Source: Parus major (lineage: Eukaryota > Chordata > Aves > Passeriformes > Paridae). Taken from it: DNA of 64,000 nucleotides. The translations under genes and the position numbers were made by a program. Below the pieces are notes generated by a model. The model saw nothing but the letters and a program-made list of their open reading frames with translations. It ran no database searches and had not been told where the DNA came from. The DNA is taken from positions 94,464,851 to 94,528,850 of the forward strand of contig NC_031770.1 of the NCBI RefSeq assembly GCF_001522545.3, written 5' to 3'. This document shows positions 1 to 13,000 of this stretch, one piece after another. The first letter of the stretch is position 1. Each line of letters begins with the position of its first letter.

Positions 1-70
1 GAAAACAGAGAATCAAGGTTGGAAAAGAAATTTTCAGACTATGTCTAATTTTATATTATTATGAATTCTT

Positions 71-94
71 GGGGGGTGGGGGGGAGGGGCAGGG
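71..94 (+). repeat. G-run cluster, strong G-quadruplex candidate
   Basis: Four G-runs of 6, 7, 4 and 3 bases lie at 71-76, 78-84, 86-89 and 92-94, separated by loops of 1, 1 and 2 bases. A run of ten A residues follows at about 98-107. Short loops and long G-runs are the classic features of very stable G-quadruplexes. It lies on the sense strand of the SNTG2 intron, so the RNA could also fold this way. Confidence 0.8.
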
Positions 95-912
95 TGTAAA
101 AAAAAAATCACAATTGGGAATTCTATTTTTGTTTCTTGTTTACTAGCTAGATGTGATGTTTCTTCTCCTATTTTGACTTCTAAATTTTAAGCCAAGGACA
201 TCTTCCTTTGCATTTTAATTTTAGGTGAACAATATATTCTTTCATTTAAAAAGTTTTCTGTTGAAAGGAGATAATAAAGAAAAGATTCCTATTTCTCCTT
301 CAGGTTCTTCATATTCCCTACAACTTCCTATAGTTTCCCACTAAAGTACTTCCCTGAACCTATCCTGCCTTTAGTATTGAGAAATTACAAGTAATAATAG
401 TAGGTATTTGTTGACCAAATTTTCCAGGTTGCTCTAAAAAAAGAAAAAAAATAAGATTAATACTTTCAAGTTTGTATTGATCTTTTATTCCCCTTTGCTA
501 AAATGTAGGTATAATCTGGAAGATAAGACTATTTTCCCAAGCATATTTTAATTGAGCATTTCCTTTTTCTTTTCATCTTACTTAACCTCAAATATTTATT
601 GAAGACAGGTAGAAAACCATTCCCTCTTCATATTAGTCTCAGATATTTATTGAAGAAAGAAACCATTGTGGTCAATAGAGTATTGTGAGCCATATTGAAG
701 TTTGAAGTGGATATTGTTGGTCTCATAAATTTCTTATCTATTACTAGAAGATAATTTAAGAACCCTGCATATTCTTCTCATCCATGATATGGCAACCAAG
801 CCATGCTATACTTGTTGAGATATTGAACCAAATTTAGAATTTTGATTTCCATTTTGACTTTGATGTTATCTGGAGCTAAAACCTGGGTATCTTTATTTGG
901 GCTTTTAACCTG

Positions 913-1040
913 ATAAAAAACCCAACCCAAACCAACTAACGAACAAACAAAACAAAAAACATAAAACAAAAAACAACAGTGAAACCAAAAACAAATAAGC
1001 AAACAGATAAAAAAAACACAATTACTAAAAAGAAAATCAG
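913..1040. repeat. A/C-rich low-complexity tract
   Basis: A stretch made almost wholly of A and C, with irregular repeats of AAAC and CAAA and few G or T. ORFs that cross it on either strand encode only Lys/Asn/Thr-rich or Phe/Val-rich junk and are not genes. Confidence 0.7.
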
Positions 1041-1649
1041 TCTGATTGGAAAACATATGTTGAATAATACAATGGTAATAGTTCTGCTCTGGTCAACAAA
1101 TACACTGAGGCTTACAAATATCTTCAAAGTCATGAAATGCACAGGGCACAATAACACTGTCAGCATCTCCATTATTTGCCTTTTATGTGATACAGGCTCA
1201 TGTCTTGTTCTAATAGTGACTCAACAGCTCTCAGAAGTTCTCTATAAAATTGCATGCATGGTAATAATGCAACACGCCTGTCAAGCTGGTTATGATACGT
1301 AATAAATCCAACTCTCCTAGTGGGTGGATGAAATAAGAGCATATATTTTTCTTCCTTGGCTGTGTACATACAGTGAAGGAGGTCAGCGCAGTGTGCTCAT
1401 TTTTTATAATTTCAGTACCAGCAGGAGGTTTTGCAGTCTTGTCCTCCCACTGCTTTAACCCAACCTTTTGTGTTCTTCTCACAGTGTCTTCCTTCTAGTG
1501 CTTTTGTTGTACTTAATCTGCTTATTATGGTACATACAGTAAACTGAAATAGCTTCGGATAGTGAAATATTAGACATGCACAGATTCTCCTTAAAAACTG
1601 ACAATCTCAATTAAAGAAAAAAGCAAACATATAATGAAATCGAGTATAA

Positions 1650-2203
1650 GGATGCTTGTCGAGATGAAAAACGAGGGATGGGGCCACTGTGCTATTTAAG
1701 ATGATTTATTGCTTAAGTAAGCCAGATAAGATATCAGTCTCAAAGGCGTGAGATTTGGAGAGAAGCAACAAGTCAGCCATAGCTTAAAGGTAGTCACAGG
1801 TTTTTTCTTCACACAGCAATATATAACATTTTGGTCCAATAGACAACACAAAATTTGTTTCTGCTTAATAACCTATCACCTTTGCCTAATTTTGCCTAAT
1901 TTTTGTCTTTCAGCCAATAAACTGATAGGTCACGTACCCACACACACCTTTATTATAGCTTCTAGATCCTTAGCCTACCCTATAAGTCACATTATTACAG
2001 CTTAAACTTCTTACTATTTTACCTAATATAATTTCTTACTTATTCAAGGCATATTCTTATTTACAATTATAGGAGCATGAGTTTGGTTTTTTTTTTACTT
2101 AAGGCTTGTGTACCTTTATCATTACATTAACCCAAGCTCTTTCCAAGGCTGCAGATTGAACCCTTCAGCTTCTGTGGAAGTTTCTGTTTTTCCATTTCCC
2201 ACA
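1650..2203 (-). mobile_element. Possible degraded LTR, minus orientation
   Basis: On the minus strand this segment has features that look LTR-like. It starts around TGTGGGAAATGG (complement of 2192-2203), runs for about 550 bases, and carries an AATAAA near its far end (complement of about 1704-1711), followed by a C/T-rich tail containing CTCGTTTTTCATCTCGACA. The overall look resembles avian endogenous retrovirus LTRs. No clear target-site duplication was found and no internal region is attached, so it would be a solo or truncated LTR. It may also be ordinary intronic DNA. Confidence 0.33.
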
Positions 2204-5084
2204 AGATGTGGGATGTTAGATGATATAGCACAAAAAAAAATTATCAGTTACTCATCTGCCTGACCGAGTACAGAGAGAAATGCTACATTAAAAAAAAATA
2301 ATCTATCAGACCAATGTATTTATTTGAAAGAAGTGTCATGGTGTTGTTTTCTAGGAAGAATTCATACTACATTCCAAAGCTAAAAAGGCTAAGTTTCCAC
2401 CTATAAAACTGTATTCAAGATAGCAAAGAGACATATTGTGTCCCAGTCTTCAGACTATGTTACATCTACATTTTCCCAATTAAGAAAGGCATCCTTATCT
2501 TTTACTAAATTCAAATTCTCAAACTAACCACGAGTCAAGGTCTTCCCCTTCCCCTATTGTAATCTACATGCAAGCAAATCCCCACCCCAGTTTATCCTTA
2601 GATATGTGTGACTATTCCTCATGATCTACAGCTGACTAGCTGGCTGCAGGATTGCAAAGACAGCACAGGCATCAAACATCCCTCAGACACAAAGCTCCAC
2701 AGTCTTACCCCATTAGTGGACTTCTGGATCATATACTACTGTGACAAGCTGAATTTCTGGAAGTTCTGGTGCATGAGGCCTCAGATGAGCCCCACCTTTC
2801 TGATGCCACCATAGGAGGCCACATCTGACTGAGGCCTGCAAGACAACATCTCCAGAGCTCTGCTCCTGTTTTATGATCCCAGATGATTGCTCTCACTGCA
2901 CAAACCTAACATTAAATAGTGAAGATGTGAGAGACAAGAGTGGATCAGCTGGTAAACTGCATGAGGAGTGCTTATATGCAACACATTTTGCTTTCCAGCT
3001 CTGTAATAACTTTTAAAATTGGCACCATGCTTGAAAATAATCCAAAAATGGAAGACTTGCAGTATTACCTGTAGAAAATAGTGTTGTTGTTACATAAAAT
3101 ACAGGTTTAGTGTTACTGCTAGTCTTCCACCTCTATGTAGATTGTATTTTGCAGAAACAAGAGCATGTTAAGATTCAAAAGGTAATTCACAACAGATTAG
3201 ATGACTTCTCTCAGATATTGAGGAGGGGCTACTGGAGTTTGATGCTCTGAACTGCGATGGAAACAGAGGACTCTGCAGTTGGGACATTGGGAAAGACTGA
3301 CTCACAGTGATAAGATGTTCCTGTCTTAGCCCTTTTCTAAACCCAGAGCTCTCCAAATAATATTGTTACAACAGTCTGAAATCCTGTCTGCAGTATGTGT
3401 TAGGTTACCTCTGTTTGCTTGTATCCATAATCATTTATAGATTGGAAGTGCATAAAGCTGGAGTTGAGAAATGGGAATTCTATGAAAGGCTCCCTTCTCT
3501 CTGTTTGTTTGCCTGTGTTTGGTCAGTGTGTCAAATGTCCGAACCTAAGGTGAAACTGCTGGGTGATTTCAGTTGAGTTTGGAGCAAATCTAAGATTAAT
3601 GGAAATGGTCATGTTTTTTAATTTCTTGGTTTTGAAGATGGAATTTCAGTAGATGTAAAACATTTGATTGAGCCAAAACTTATGTATTGAGGCCTGTATT
3701 ATTTCATATTCCATTAATAATCATGACTATGTACCAAATTTTAGTTTTATACAACTTAGATAAAGAGATTTAAATAGTGGCATTGCAGGGATTTTTCCTG
3801 GAAATGTTTATATTAATTTATATTAATATTTAAAGTCAACATCTGCTATCAATAAAATGTATTTTAAGAAACTTCTATATTTTCTCCTCAAATGTCAGTT
3901 AAATGTCATTTAAAATGGAAACAACAGGAGCATTTTGCTCCCAAAATTTATGACAAAGATGACATGGGGTTAAATATACTCACACTTTATTCTGCTCCGC
4001 TATGGCTTCTCTATCAGTTTCAGTCCCTTCAGGTGTGTTACCTGCCCTGCTATGGAGCACCTCTTGCTTCACTGGCCTTGCTTACCTTTTTGGGGAACTT
4101 TCTGCTCTTTCTTACATACATTTACCCTGATGTACCCCTCCCTCTCTGTGGGGCTCAGCTGTGCCTGGTGGTGCATTAGTTGAACCTGTCTAGAACCTTC
4201 TGTATGTGACACAGACTCTCCTTGAAGAGGCTGTGCCTGCAGATCCCTCTACTCCCAAAAATTTTCCAGTTGTGCCCCAAATAGGCTCACAAAATCATGC
4301 CCCAAAAATACTAATGAATAATTCATTAGTAGTAAGGGCCATTTGTGCCTAGTAAATAGGGTTTATATCCTATATAAATAATATAAATATAACATAACAT
4401 AACAATATCCTGGCCTTGGATAAAAAATTATGTGATGGTTAGCTATTCTGGAACAGTAAGCTTGAATTCCAAATATTCTGTTTGGACTAGTTTTGTTTAG
4501 AACACACTACAGAGTTCTGTTACAGAAAAAGCAGAAGTTTGATGCTTTAATTTTTTGCTTAAAAACAAGCATAGGGAGTGTGCCTCAACAAACAACTAGT
4601 TAGCCATCAGATTGGTAAAAATAGTCTTCTGCTCAAACCAAAAACTGTCTCGGGTGTCCCCACTATATATTTACCAGCTGCAGACTTTACACATAGTGGT
4701 GTAACTTAAATTGAACATGTTTTTTACATTATATTTTTTTTTATTATATTTACATGTCATTGTATCAGAATATCTATTACTGTCTGGGTTCATAGGGAAA
4801 AAGAAGGTTAACTTGTGCGCACAAGATTAAATATGTTGTAAAAAGCAAACAAATCTGAGAACTGTTTGGGAATAATTCTGCCTTTCTTTGTGAGTCAATG
4901 TGTATGAATTTCATACCCAGCCATGTTTGTTTCTCAGGTGTGGTGTGTGGTGTGACTTCACTTTATCTTTCACCCTGCCTCTGGCTTCACATCTCTCCTT
5001 CAGAGGCTGACAAAAGATGTGATCTCCTCCCCCTACCTACTTGATACTACATCATCCTCAAACAGCCTTAATTTGTCAAATACT

Positions 5085-5803
5085 TCAATAATGTTCAACA
5101 ATGCCAAGTACCAAGTCCTGCCCTTGTAAACCATGCAGCATGGTTTGGATGTCACAGCAGCTCCAGGAAGTGCTACAGGCTGGGTCAGAGGGGCTGGAAA
5201 GCTGCCTGGAGAGGGAAAGGATCTGAGGATGCTGGTTAACCACAGCTGAAGAACCAGTGTGCCCAGGTGGCCAAGAAGGCAAATGGCACCCTGGCCTGAG
5301 TCAGCGATAGTGTGGCCAGCAGGAGCAGGGCAGGAATTGTCCCCTGTACTCAGCACTGGTGAGGCTGCACCTGGAGTGCTGTGTCCAGTTCTGGGCCACT
5401 CACTTCAAGAAAGGCAGCAGAGCTGGTTAAGGATCACACAGGCATGTCATTTGAGGAGTGGCTGAAGGAGCTGAGAATTTTTAGCTTGGAGAAAAGGGGT
5501 CTCAGGGAAGGTCTTGCCACTCTCTACAATTGCCTGAAACAAGTTACAAGTGACAGGACAAAAGGAAATGGCCTTAGCTTGTGCCAGGGGAAGTTTAGAA
5601 TGGGTATTAAGAAAAATTTATTCACCAAAAGGGTTGTCAAGCACTGGAATAGACTACGTAGGGAATGTTGAATCACACCATCCCAGGAGATAAGTCAAGT
5701 GTAGATATGGCATGGTTTACTGGTAGACTTGGCAGTGCTGGGTTAATTGTTGGACTCAACGATCTTCAAGATCTTTTCCAACCTGAATTATTCTGTTACA
5801 ATA
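5085..5803 (+). mobile_element. CR1 LINE fragment, 3' part, plus strand
   Basis: This is a 5'-truncated chicken-repeat-1 (CR1) retroposon. Landmarks in order are the block around 5160-5215 (GGGTCAGAGGGGCTGGAAAGC), the reverse-transcriptase C-terminal coding remnant at about 5381-5671, and the 3' tail with TTTTCCAACCTGAATTATTCTG at about 5775-5800. The remnant reads EEWLKELRIFSLEKRG, then TSDRTKGNG, then VVKHWNRL, which are typical CR1 ORF2 C-terminal motifs. The frame is broken and truncated, so the copy is dead. The antisense ORF over 5033-5356 is a shadow of this element. Confidence 0.93.
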
Positions 5804-6094
5804 TTTGAATGTTCTTTCAAGTTGACTGATTTCATTGTCCAAGCTGAGTACAGTGTAAACAATAGAGTAGCAAAGAGTGAAAACTAAATTGACACGTGGC
5901 ACTGCCTGTTAACAAGGTATGGATATACAGCTTTTATTCTTAACTATTTTAATTTTGCAGTTTCCTATAAAAACTCAATTCTCCTGTAAAGGCCATTATT
6001 TTTTTCTAAGTAGCCTGGTCTGTGTTCATGTAAAATGTTCATAAACCTGAAATGAATTCAAATTTTCTCTTTTTTTTTCTCTTACCTCTTTCAG

Positions 6095-6226
6095 GAACTT
6101 GAATTTCAGGATCTGACGGCAGTTTTACACTGTATTCACTCCTTTATAGCAGCAAAAGTGGCATCTGTGGATCCAGTATTCATAGACAGTCAGAGTATTG
6201 CAAGAAAATATATGTACAGTAACTGA
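6095..6226 (+). CDS. SNTG2: Gamma-2-syntrophin, last coding exon (C-terminus)
   Basis: This is the terminal coding exon of a gamma-syntrophin. A pyrimidine-rich tract ending in AG at 6093-6094 is followed by 43 codons and a TGA at 6224-6226. The peptide begins ELEFQDLTAVLHCIHSFIAA and ends in RKYMYSN. It matches the syntrophin-unique (SU) C-terminal region of gamma-syntrophins as I remember it, where the segment after 'TKQIEAK' starts with ELEF. Gamma-syntrophins are adaptors with PDZ, split PH and SU domains. The PH2/SU part binds dystrophin and dystrobrevin at the membrane cytoskeleton. I prefer SNTG2 over the paralogue SNTG1 because TPO follows on the same strand, as in mammals and chicken. 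Reading phase 0 at the exon start is inferred from the family. All upstream exons lie outside the window; I looked for the preceding exon in 1-6094 and did not find it. Confidence 0.88.
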   Translation, partial: ELEFQDLTAVLHCIHSFIAAKVASVDPVFIDSQSIARKYMYSN

Positions 6227-7405
6227 TACTAGATTATATGTTGTGACTATGGGAAATAAATTATTTTCTTAACAAAAGTAGTTATTTCATTCACAATATT
6301 GCAACTTTGTGATTTTATAAGAAGCTTATAATTGTGTTATCTGTAATGTTAAAAGTTTTCACAATCTGATAATTATTTTGAATCTATGAGTTAAAAAATA
6401 CTAAGTCAAACAGTTTGTTATATTCAGTATTAATCTAAAATTCTAAGTGAATATTCATTCAGTAATATTTGTAGAACCATTTTGATTTCTGCTCTCATGA
6501 TGATACATTCTCCCCTTTATTAGATAGTAATGTGGAGTAACTTTTGAAAAGTGTATGTCCAAAATTTGGCCTCTAAATCTCTTTTGAAAAATACTGGGCA
6601 TACAGACAATCACGACAGTCTTCACTGTAGAAAAGACGTAATTATGGAGGATAACTGCTGTAGAAATTGAACTTCCATCTTCCTTTTATATGTTTGAAAA
6701 ATTGTAGTTCCATGGTTGAGTTCTTTCAAGGCCTGAGATTTTAGCTCTTGCAAAACACTGAATAGTAAATAATTTCAGATCCAGGAACAAAGTTAAGCAC
6801 ACACTTGGCTCTGAGAATGCTCAGTAGCCCCAGTGTATGTGCAAGGTAATGTTAAGTATGTATTTAAGTATCATGGTAGATCAACTGTGAAGAGCTTTAG
6901 ACTCAACTAAGAAGCCTGACTATAGACACTTAGTTTTAAGAAACTTGCCATAGAGTTTTCTTATCTTTTAATAAAACTTCCGTGATCCATTTATTTATTC
7001 ATTCACAGATTGACTTGACACCTATCCTGTATGCTTGGGAACAGCTTTTATTTGGAGTAAAATGCTTCCATGATACAATGAATATAAAATATAAATATTT
7101 TTCTGAGACATCTGTGTTTCTTTTTCCTGTAGCTTTAACCTTTACTTATAGTCAAGCAAAGTGGATTTTATCCTTGCTGAGGAAACAACATTGTTTTACT
7201 TTTGACATATACTTAACCTTCCTTCTGAAATCATAATCTTAAACTCATAGATAATTCTTCCTGCTATTGAAAAAATTATTAAAAAATAAGTCATTTTATT
7301 TTTATAACATATTCCCTGTAAGTCATACCAGATATTGTGGGTTTTTGTAATAGAAGTTTTAGTTTTTCTCACTTGTATTTTTGAGGCAGCATCAAGAAAA
7401 TAAAA
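6227..7405 (+). other. SNTG2: Probable SNTG2 3' UTR with candidate polyadenylation signals
   Basis: Sequence directly after the SNTG2 stop codon is AT-rich and has no coding potential that I can support. AATAAA hexamers occur at 6255-6260 (only 29 bases after the stop), 6970-6975 and 7399-7404. Any of these could end the transcript, and in AT-rich DNA some are expected by chance. The true 3' end cannot be fixed from sequence alone, so the right boundary given here is only the last of the three signals. Confidence 0.4.
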
Positions 7406-9980
7406 CAATCAAAATCAAACAAGTAGAATATCTAAGTATGGATAAGGAGTGAATTCATCAAAGTCCTTCCTAAATTTTAGGAGTCTTGTCAGATGTCCTG
7501 CTAAAGTTGTAGCCTAAAGTTACTGTATCCAAATGAAAAGAGGTTGGTGTCTTTGAAAAGTCTCAAGAGACAAGTGTTTTTTGCATAAACTTAGTGCTTA
7601 AGTTTAGTCAGCTAAATTCTCTCCTTCAGGTCTTCAGCTGTCTTGGCAGACTGAGGGGCACTTGCTTCCAACAGATGTTTCTCTGTCCACCTAAAGCTTG
7701 GGCACAAAGAAAGTGTCTAATGCAGGTGATTTATTCCCACCAGGAGGATTACTTGTTTCTAAGTGTTATCCATCGAGAAGTTAATTTGAGCAGTGTGGAC
7801 TCTTTTTTCTAATTCCAGTGTTGTTTAAGGTTCCAGTATTGTTTGCAATGAAGCATAGTAGGAGTGCTAGCTTCTGGTAGAACAGTATTTAGCAAATGCG
7901 ATAAATATTTTTTATTATTTTTAATAAATCCTTATAGCCATTATTTTATTGTTAACATACATTTTTATAATGCAATTTTATAATAATTTTATTTCAAGAA
8001 AAAAATTTAAAACCTTTTCTTTTTTGAATATGCATTTATTGAAAATGTTTCATTTAATTCTCAGCCTTCTTTATTTTCAGCTCATTGTATTTACCAAGGT
8101 TTTAACATTTACTAATTACAGCATTAACATTACAATATCTTTCTTACAACCAATTCTCAATTCAGTTTATTAGCATGAATAATTAAAAACATCACAGTTT
8201 CTGCAGGATGAAGAATTAATTCAGTTTTTATTTTCTAGTATTTCCTTAAAAAGTTCAATACTAACATGTTAGTTACAGTAGAAAACTCTACCAGCTAGTA
8301 CTGAACTGTACTACAGTCAGACATCTTGACTTAAAGTTTTAAGAACCGTTTGATTACAAACTAACATATCTCCCCAAATACTGTAAAAAAACCTTAAAAC
8401 AAATTAGGCCAAATTTATTAAGTAATCTTTCATTTCTACCAAAAAATAAAGTTTTGCAATTCAAAAAGAGCATTTTTCCAAAACTGATTTTTTTTCCAAA
8501 GCAGCTGGATATTTCACTTTTTCATTAGCACTTTCAAATCTCTTATATGAAGTTGCTTGTGCTGATTTTAATTAATTTTGTTATTTGCTTAATGGAATTT
8601 CTAAATTATTTTAGTCTTTTGATAAGCAGCTTTTTTTGCAAGACAGTAGATTTATTCTGTATGTCAAAATCAATCTCAAGGAATATTAGAGAAAAAATTT
8701 TATAAATTCACCCTCTGAAATTTAGCATTGTATTTTAAAAATAGTTCTCCAAACATATTTTTTAATGAGGAACTTGAAGATTCCTATTAGCTCACTTGCT
8801 TTTTCCTTTCTTTCACATTCTGCAACAGTCTCAAGGCAGGGACTAAAGGCTAGTTTTTTGAGGAAGTTGCCAGAGCCTGGAAAAAACTAATGGATTGCCA
8901 GTTACTCAGCTGTTATATAGGCTGTGTAGGACTTCCACAGCACCTTGCATTTCTTAGTCATATAACTTGTATTTGAAAATATTGCACTCCCAGTTTGTTT
9001 GGTTGCTTATGTTTCTTTGTCAGATTTTTAATCATCAGTAAAGCATATTTGTTAGTCATTGCCCTCAGAATGTGGATCATACATCATGCATGTGTTTTAT
9101 TCTGTCAAAGTTTTGATTATTTGCACCACATTTCAGCTCACTAAACACCTCAAAATAGAAAAATACTAGGATTCACAAATAGATCTGCTGGTAGATACCT
9201 TCCCAAGTCACCCCTCTGGAATCGCAGGCTGATTCAGAGGACACCTGCTTTAGGCTTTTCAAATGTCAAATATTTAATTTCTAATGAGATCATAAAACAA
9301 ATTTTATTATTCTTTGTTAATAGTTGTGATATATTAAGCTTTAGTCTTACTACCTCATTATGTATTTGTTCATAGTTCTCCTTTATTTTTTCCCTAGGGA
9401 GGCAAGTGTCCCAGAATTGAATAAGGAGTAGGAAAAGATACGCATTTGCTAAAGCAGTACCATAAACAGCGGGCTAGGGAAGGAAGCATGAAAACACAGA
9501 ATTATAAAATTGGACCCCATCACAAAATCAAGATAGCTGCTTGTGATTAGAAATTAGTAAAAAGAGGACAGTCTCTGTGTGTCCAAATTATCTTTATGCC
9601 TTTATTTAAAACCAATACTTGGTTAAAAGGCTAAAAATAATCCCATTGAGCAAATGGGTTTTACTGTTGATTGAAATTAGAACAAGTCTCATCAGTGACT
9701 TATAAATTAAGGAGTGGTACAGCCTGGACTTAGGCACTGGACTTGAATCTTACTGATGATTTGTTAATATAATTTCAGACAGTTTTTGCTCTAACATGAG
9801 TAAAATCTGCAGAAAAAAATCTTATTCACAATCAAACTAAAGTCAGCTGAGCTCTGTTCTCAGTTCATGGCTTGGTTGTGCTACCCTGTTGAAAACACCA
9901 GAGCATTTAATAGAGGGAACATGGCTAGGCTGTGCCAGATGGCCTCAGGGGAAAAAAAAAGCCTTGACAATTTTATTAAT

Positions 9981-10036
9981 TGTTATTGTTACAATATATT
10001 GTTACAATATATGTACAATATATTGTTACATATTTA
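9981..10036. repeat. AT-rich repeat built on a 12-bp palindrome
   Basis: The perfect palindrome ACAATATATTGT occurs at 9991-10002 and again at 10015-10026, embedded in repeated TTGTTACAATAT-type units. This is a short AT-rich microsatellite-like array that could form cruciforms. Confidence 0.75.
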
Positions 10037-13000
10037 TAAATTGTTATAAATTTAGATGTTACCAGAGCATTTAGGTGACTTAACCTGACTTAAAATATTT
10101 TGTTTTATTTTTGCCTGTAATGATAAAGCGTGGGAGGCTGAAGCTGTGCTCATCCAAAGCTCAAGTTGTGGAAATCTGACTGAATTCTTCTAAGGTTAGG
10201 ATCTTAGAAAAAACATTTCAAAATTATTCTCAGTCTTGAGCCAGTCTGCCTGAAGCTTAAAAAATAATTTTCTGGGGGAGGAACACTAAGCTCTGCAACC
10301 ATTTTGCAACCATTAATCCAAACTCCTATGTTCTATCTGAACTACATTAATTCATAAGTAACTTCAGACAAGGCATGCCTTTTCCACAAAACCTTTAATG
10401 TGTAGTCTGATCTTTGTAGTGGCCTAAGCAGAATTTAAAACTGCCTGAATTTCTGTTTAAGTACATCTCCATAAATGCTTCTATCAAAATACCGTCTGTA
10501 TTTTATAACACTTTTTTGCCCACCTGAGTGCAAAAAAGTGAGGTGTGTATAATGGTAATGAAATTTTTCTGCTTTTTGTTTATTCTGTGGTTGATTTTCT
10601 TTTTAATATAGTTTGCCTGTGTCCTCCAGTAAGCTTTTTTCAGAGCAAAGAAGGTGAATGTCAGGAATTAAGTATTTTTCTCCATGCTCTCGTGAGTGGC
10701 AAAGTGGGGATTTCTGTCCATCTTTCCTGTGCATGAGCAATGGGACAAGGCACTTCAAAAATGGAAGCAGGGGAGGAATGGACAGACAGACAGACCATGA
10801 AATCTTAAAAAAATGCCTTCACTTAGGTATGCAAGCTAAAAATACCTCTTGGAACTCATTTGACTCATTTTTGGAACTTCATCAGGAAATTAGTATTTTA
10901 GTGTAGTTCTCTTACTTTGAGTTTCTGTCCATTCAGTTATGGATGCTGAAGAGTTAAAGACTGCAAAGAAAAGATGTAAAATGTATCATGTAATCATGTT
11001 GGGGTTTTTTTAACCTATGCTTCAAAAATGTTTAGATACTTTTGTGTTGAAGTATGTAAAGAAGCAATTATCTTATGTGAACTAAAGATCTTGTAACGTT
11101 ATTAAGTGCAAAACACATTTGTGTAGCATGCAAGATGAAATCAAATATGCATTCTAATATGGCTCAACCACAAAAAATTCTCAAGTAAAATATTTTTATG
11201 AAATTTGAAGTTATCAAGCTCCATGGACATGAGCCAAAATCTACTGCTGTTTTAAGTCCCGGTAAATTATGCAGGACTTTGCCTGAAAGAAAGATACATT
11301 ATTTTAAATAATAAATAGAGGAACAAAAATGCTTTTCTTTCCTAATATACTCTCCGTGCACAGCTGCCTACATGTTCACTTTAAGGATTCATTCCTATTG
11401 AAAAAAACAGCTGACTGGGAATCAAAATCAGAACTATTTGGGCTGAAAGCCGTAATCTTTTTTTTTGGAACAGCTGTCATGATGCCCTGTACAAGTTGCA
11501 CTTACTCAGGTATTCCGACCTCAAGTTTAAATGGATCACAGACTTTTTTTTCAGTGCAAGGACATGATCAATTGTGCAAGTATGCACATCAGGAGGTGTG
11601 AGTGGCAGAAACATCTCAGCTGAATAGATACCTAAGATTGCAAGACAGCCAAGCAAGGAAAGGAAGTTAAATGTAAGAACTTTATTTGTCTTTCCTCCCT
11701 ACCAACTATTATTGGAACATTATTTCTGTTACATTTTTAGACTAACTTACTGGTTTCTTATAAGTCTCTAAATTCCCAACTATAATGGAAATGTCATACT
11801 CAATGCTTATTAATGAATTAATGTAGCAATTAGGTATCCAGTCTGTGTTAATCATCTGGTCTCAACTGATAACCAGTAAATCCAAAGGAGTGCTTTATTC
11901 CTTCCTGCACTAGATGCCAAAACCAGTGGACTGAATAATGTTCTGAGAAGGCATCTTTCTCCATCAACAAGCTGTACTACTGCACAGATTTTTGACAGTT
12001 CAATTTTCTATTGATAGGTTTAATATCAGATTTATGTCCCAATGCAATAAAAAGTAGCAATAATTAGCAATGTTGCAGGATTGTGAGAATAAAATAAAAC
12101 AATCCTGAAGTGAATGAAATTTAAATCAGAAGTCTATCATCCCATGTAACTGGCAGAGGGGAGGGAAGAAAAGGTCTTAGCCTGTTTTTCCAGCTAGGAT
12201 TTACTACCTGGGGCTTAGTAGAAGATATTTCTAAAATTAGACAGTAGAAATTGTATTAATTCGTAGATGAGTTCTGTGTCTCAGGGAATACACTGACTCT
12301 TGGAACACAGAGCTATGCATAAAAAAAAATATTAGAGACATTCTACTGTGTTTTTAAGCACTTTGTTCAATTAACATTCAGAACTGAGCTAAATTACTAC
12401 TCTACAACATCCATAAGCAGAGTACATAATCATCTCACTGTTTTCTTTTTGCACAGAAGACGGACAACTATTCCCTGGTGGAGTGAATATGAATACTAAA
12501 TTGGTTTTAGGGATAAAGCTTTCCCTGTGTTTTAAAGTAGAAGTTCTTTACTGAACCAGTAGGTTTTATTCCTGGATAGAACTGGAAAAACTGCTTTTTG
12601 AATTTTTCACACTAAGACTTGGAGAATTGCTATGATTTGCATCAGTCTTGTACTTTAATTATGTTTTCAATACAATGAAGAATTTTCGGAGTAAAGGCAG
12701 GAGTTTTCCTCATTTGACTATAACTAAAAGCACAGTGGCTTCCACAAAAGCCCCAGCAGTTACTAGCACATATCACATCATGGAGCTTGAGACATATTGA
12801 TGCTTTCACAGAACTCAAAATGGGAAATGTGTGAAGCCAGAGAGAAGCAGGAAACAGCAACTTCCAAATGACTGCAAAGTTGAATGTCACAGACATTTCT
12901 GGGCTTCAGTTCTTCGTTCCAGTCAGTGATTTTTATCAGCATTTGTAGTATTATTAGAGATCTATTTTTCCCCATCACTGGGATATTCATAGCAGGATGA

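Larger units (their letters stand above)
1..6094 (+). other. SNTG2: End of the last SNTG2 intron
   Basis: This is noncoding sequence upstream of the final SNTG2 exon. It is AT-rich with frequent stops in all frames. Within it I see a G-run cluster at 71-94, an A/C-rich tract at about 913-1040, a possible degraded LTR at about 1650-2203 and a CR1 fragment at about 5085-5803. The other stretches (about 110-910, 1040-1650, 2204-5080, 5804-6090) show nothing I recognise. No upstream SNTG2 exon was found, so the intron extends beyond the left edge. Confidence 0.7.

Noticed and set aside
5033..5356. Minus-strand ORF of 107 codons
   Set aside because: It is antisense to a plus-strand CR1 fragment.
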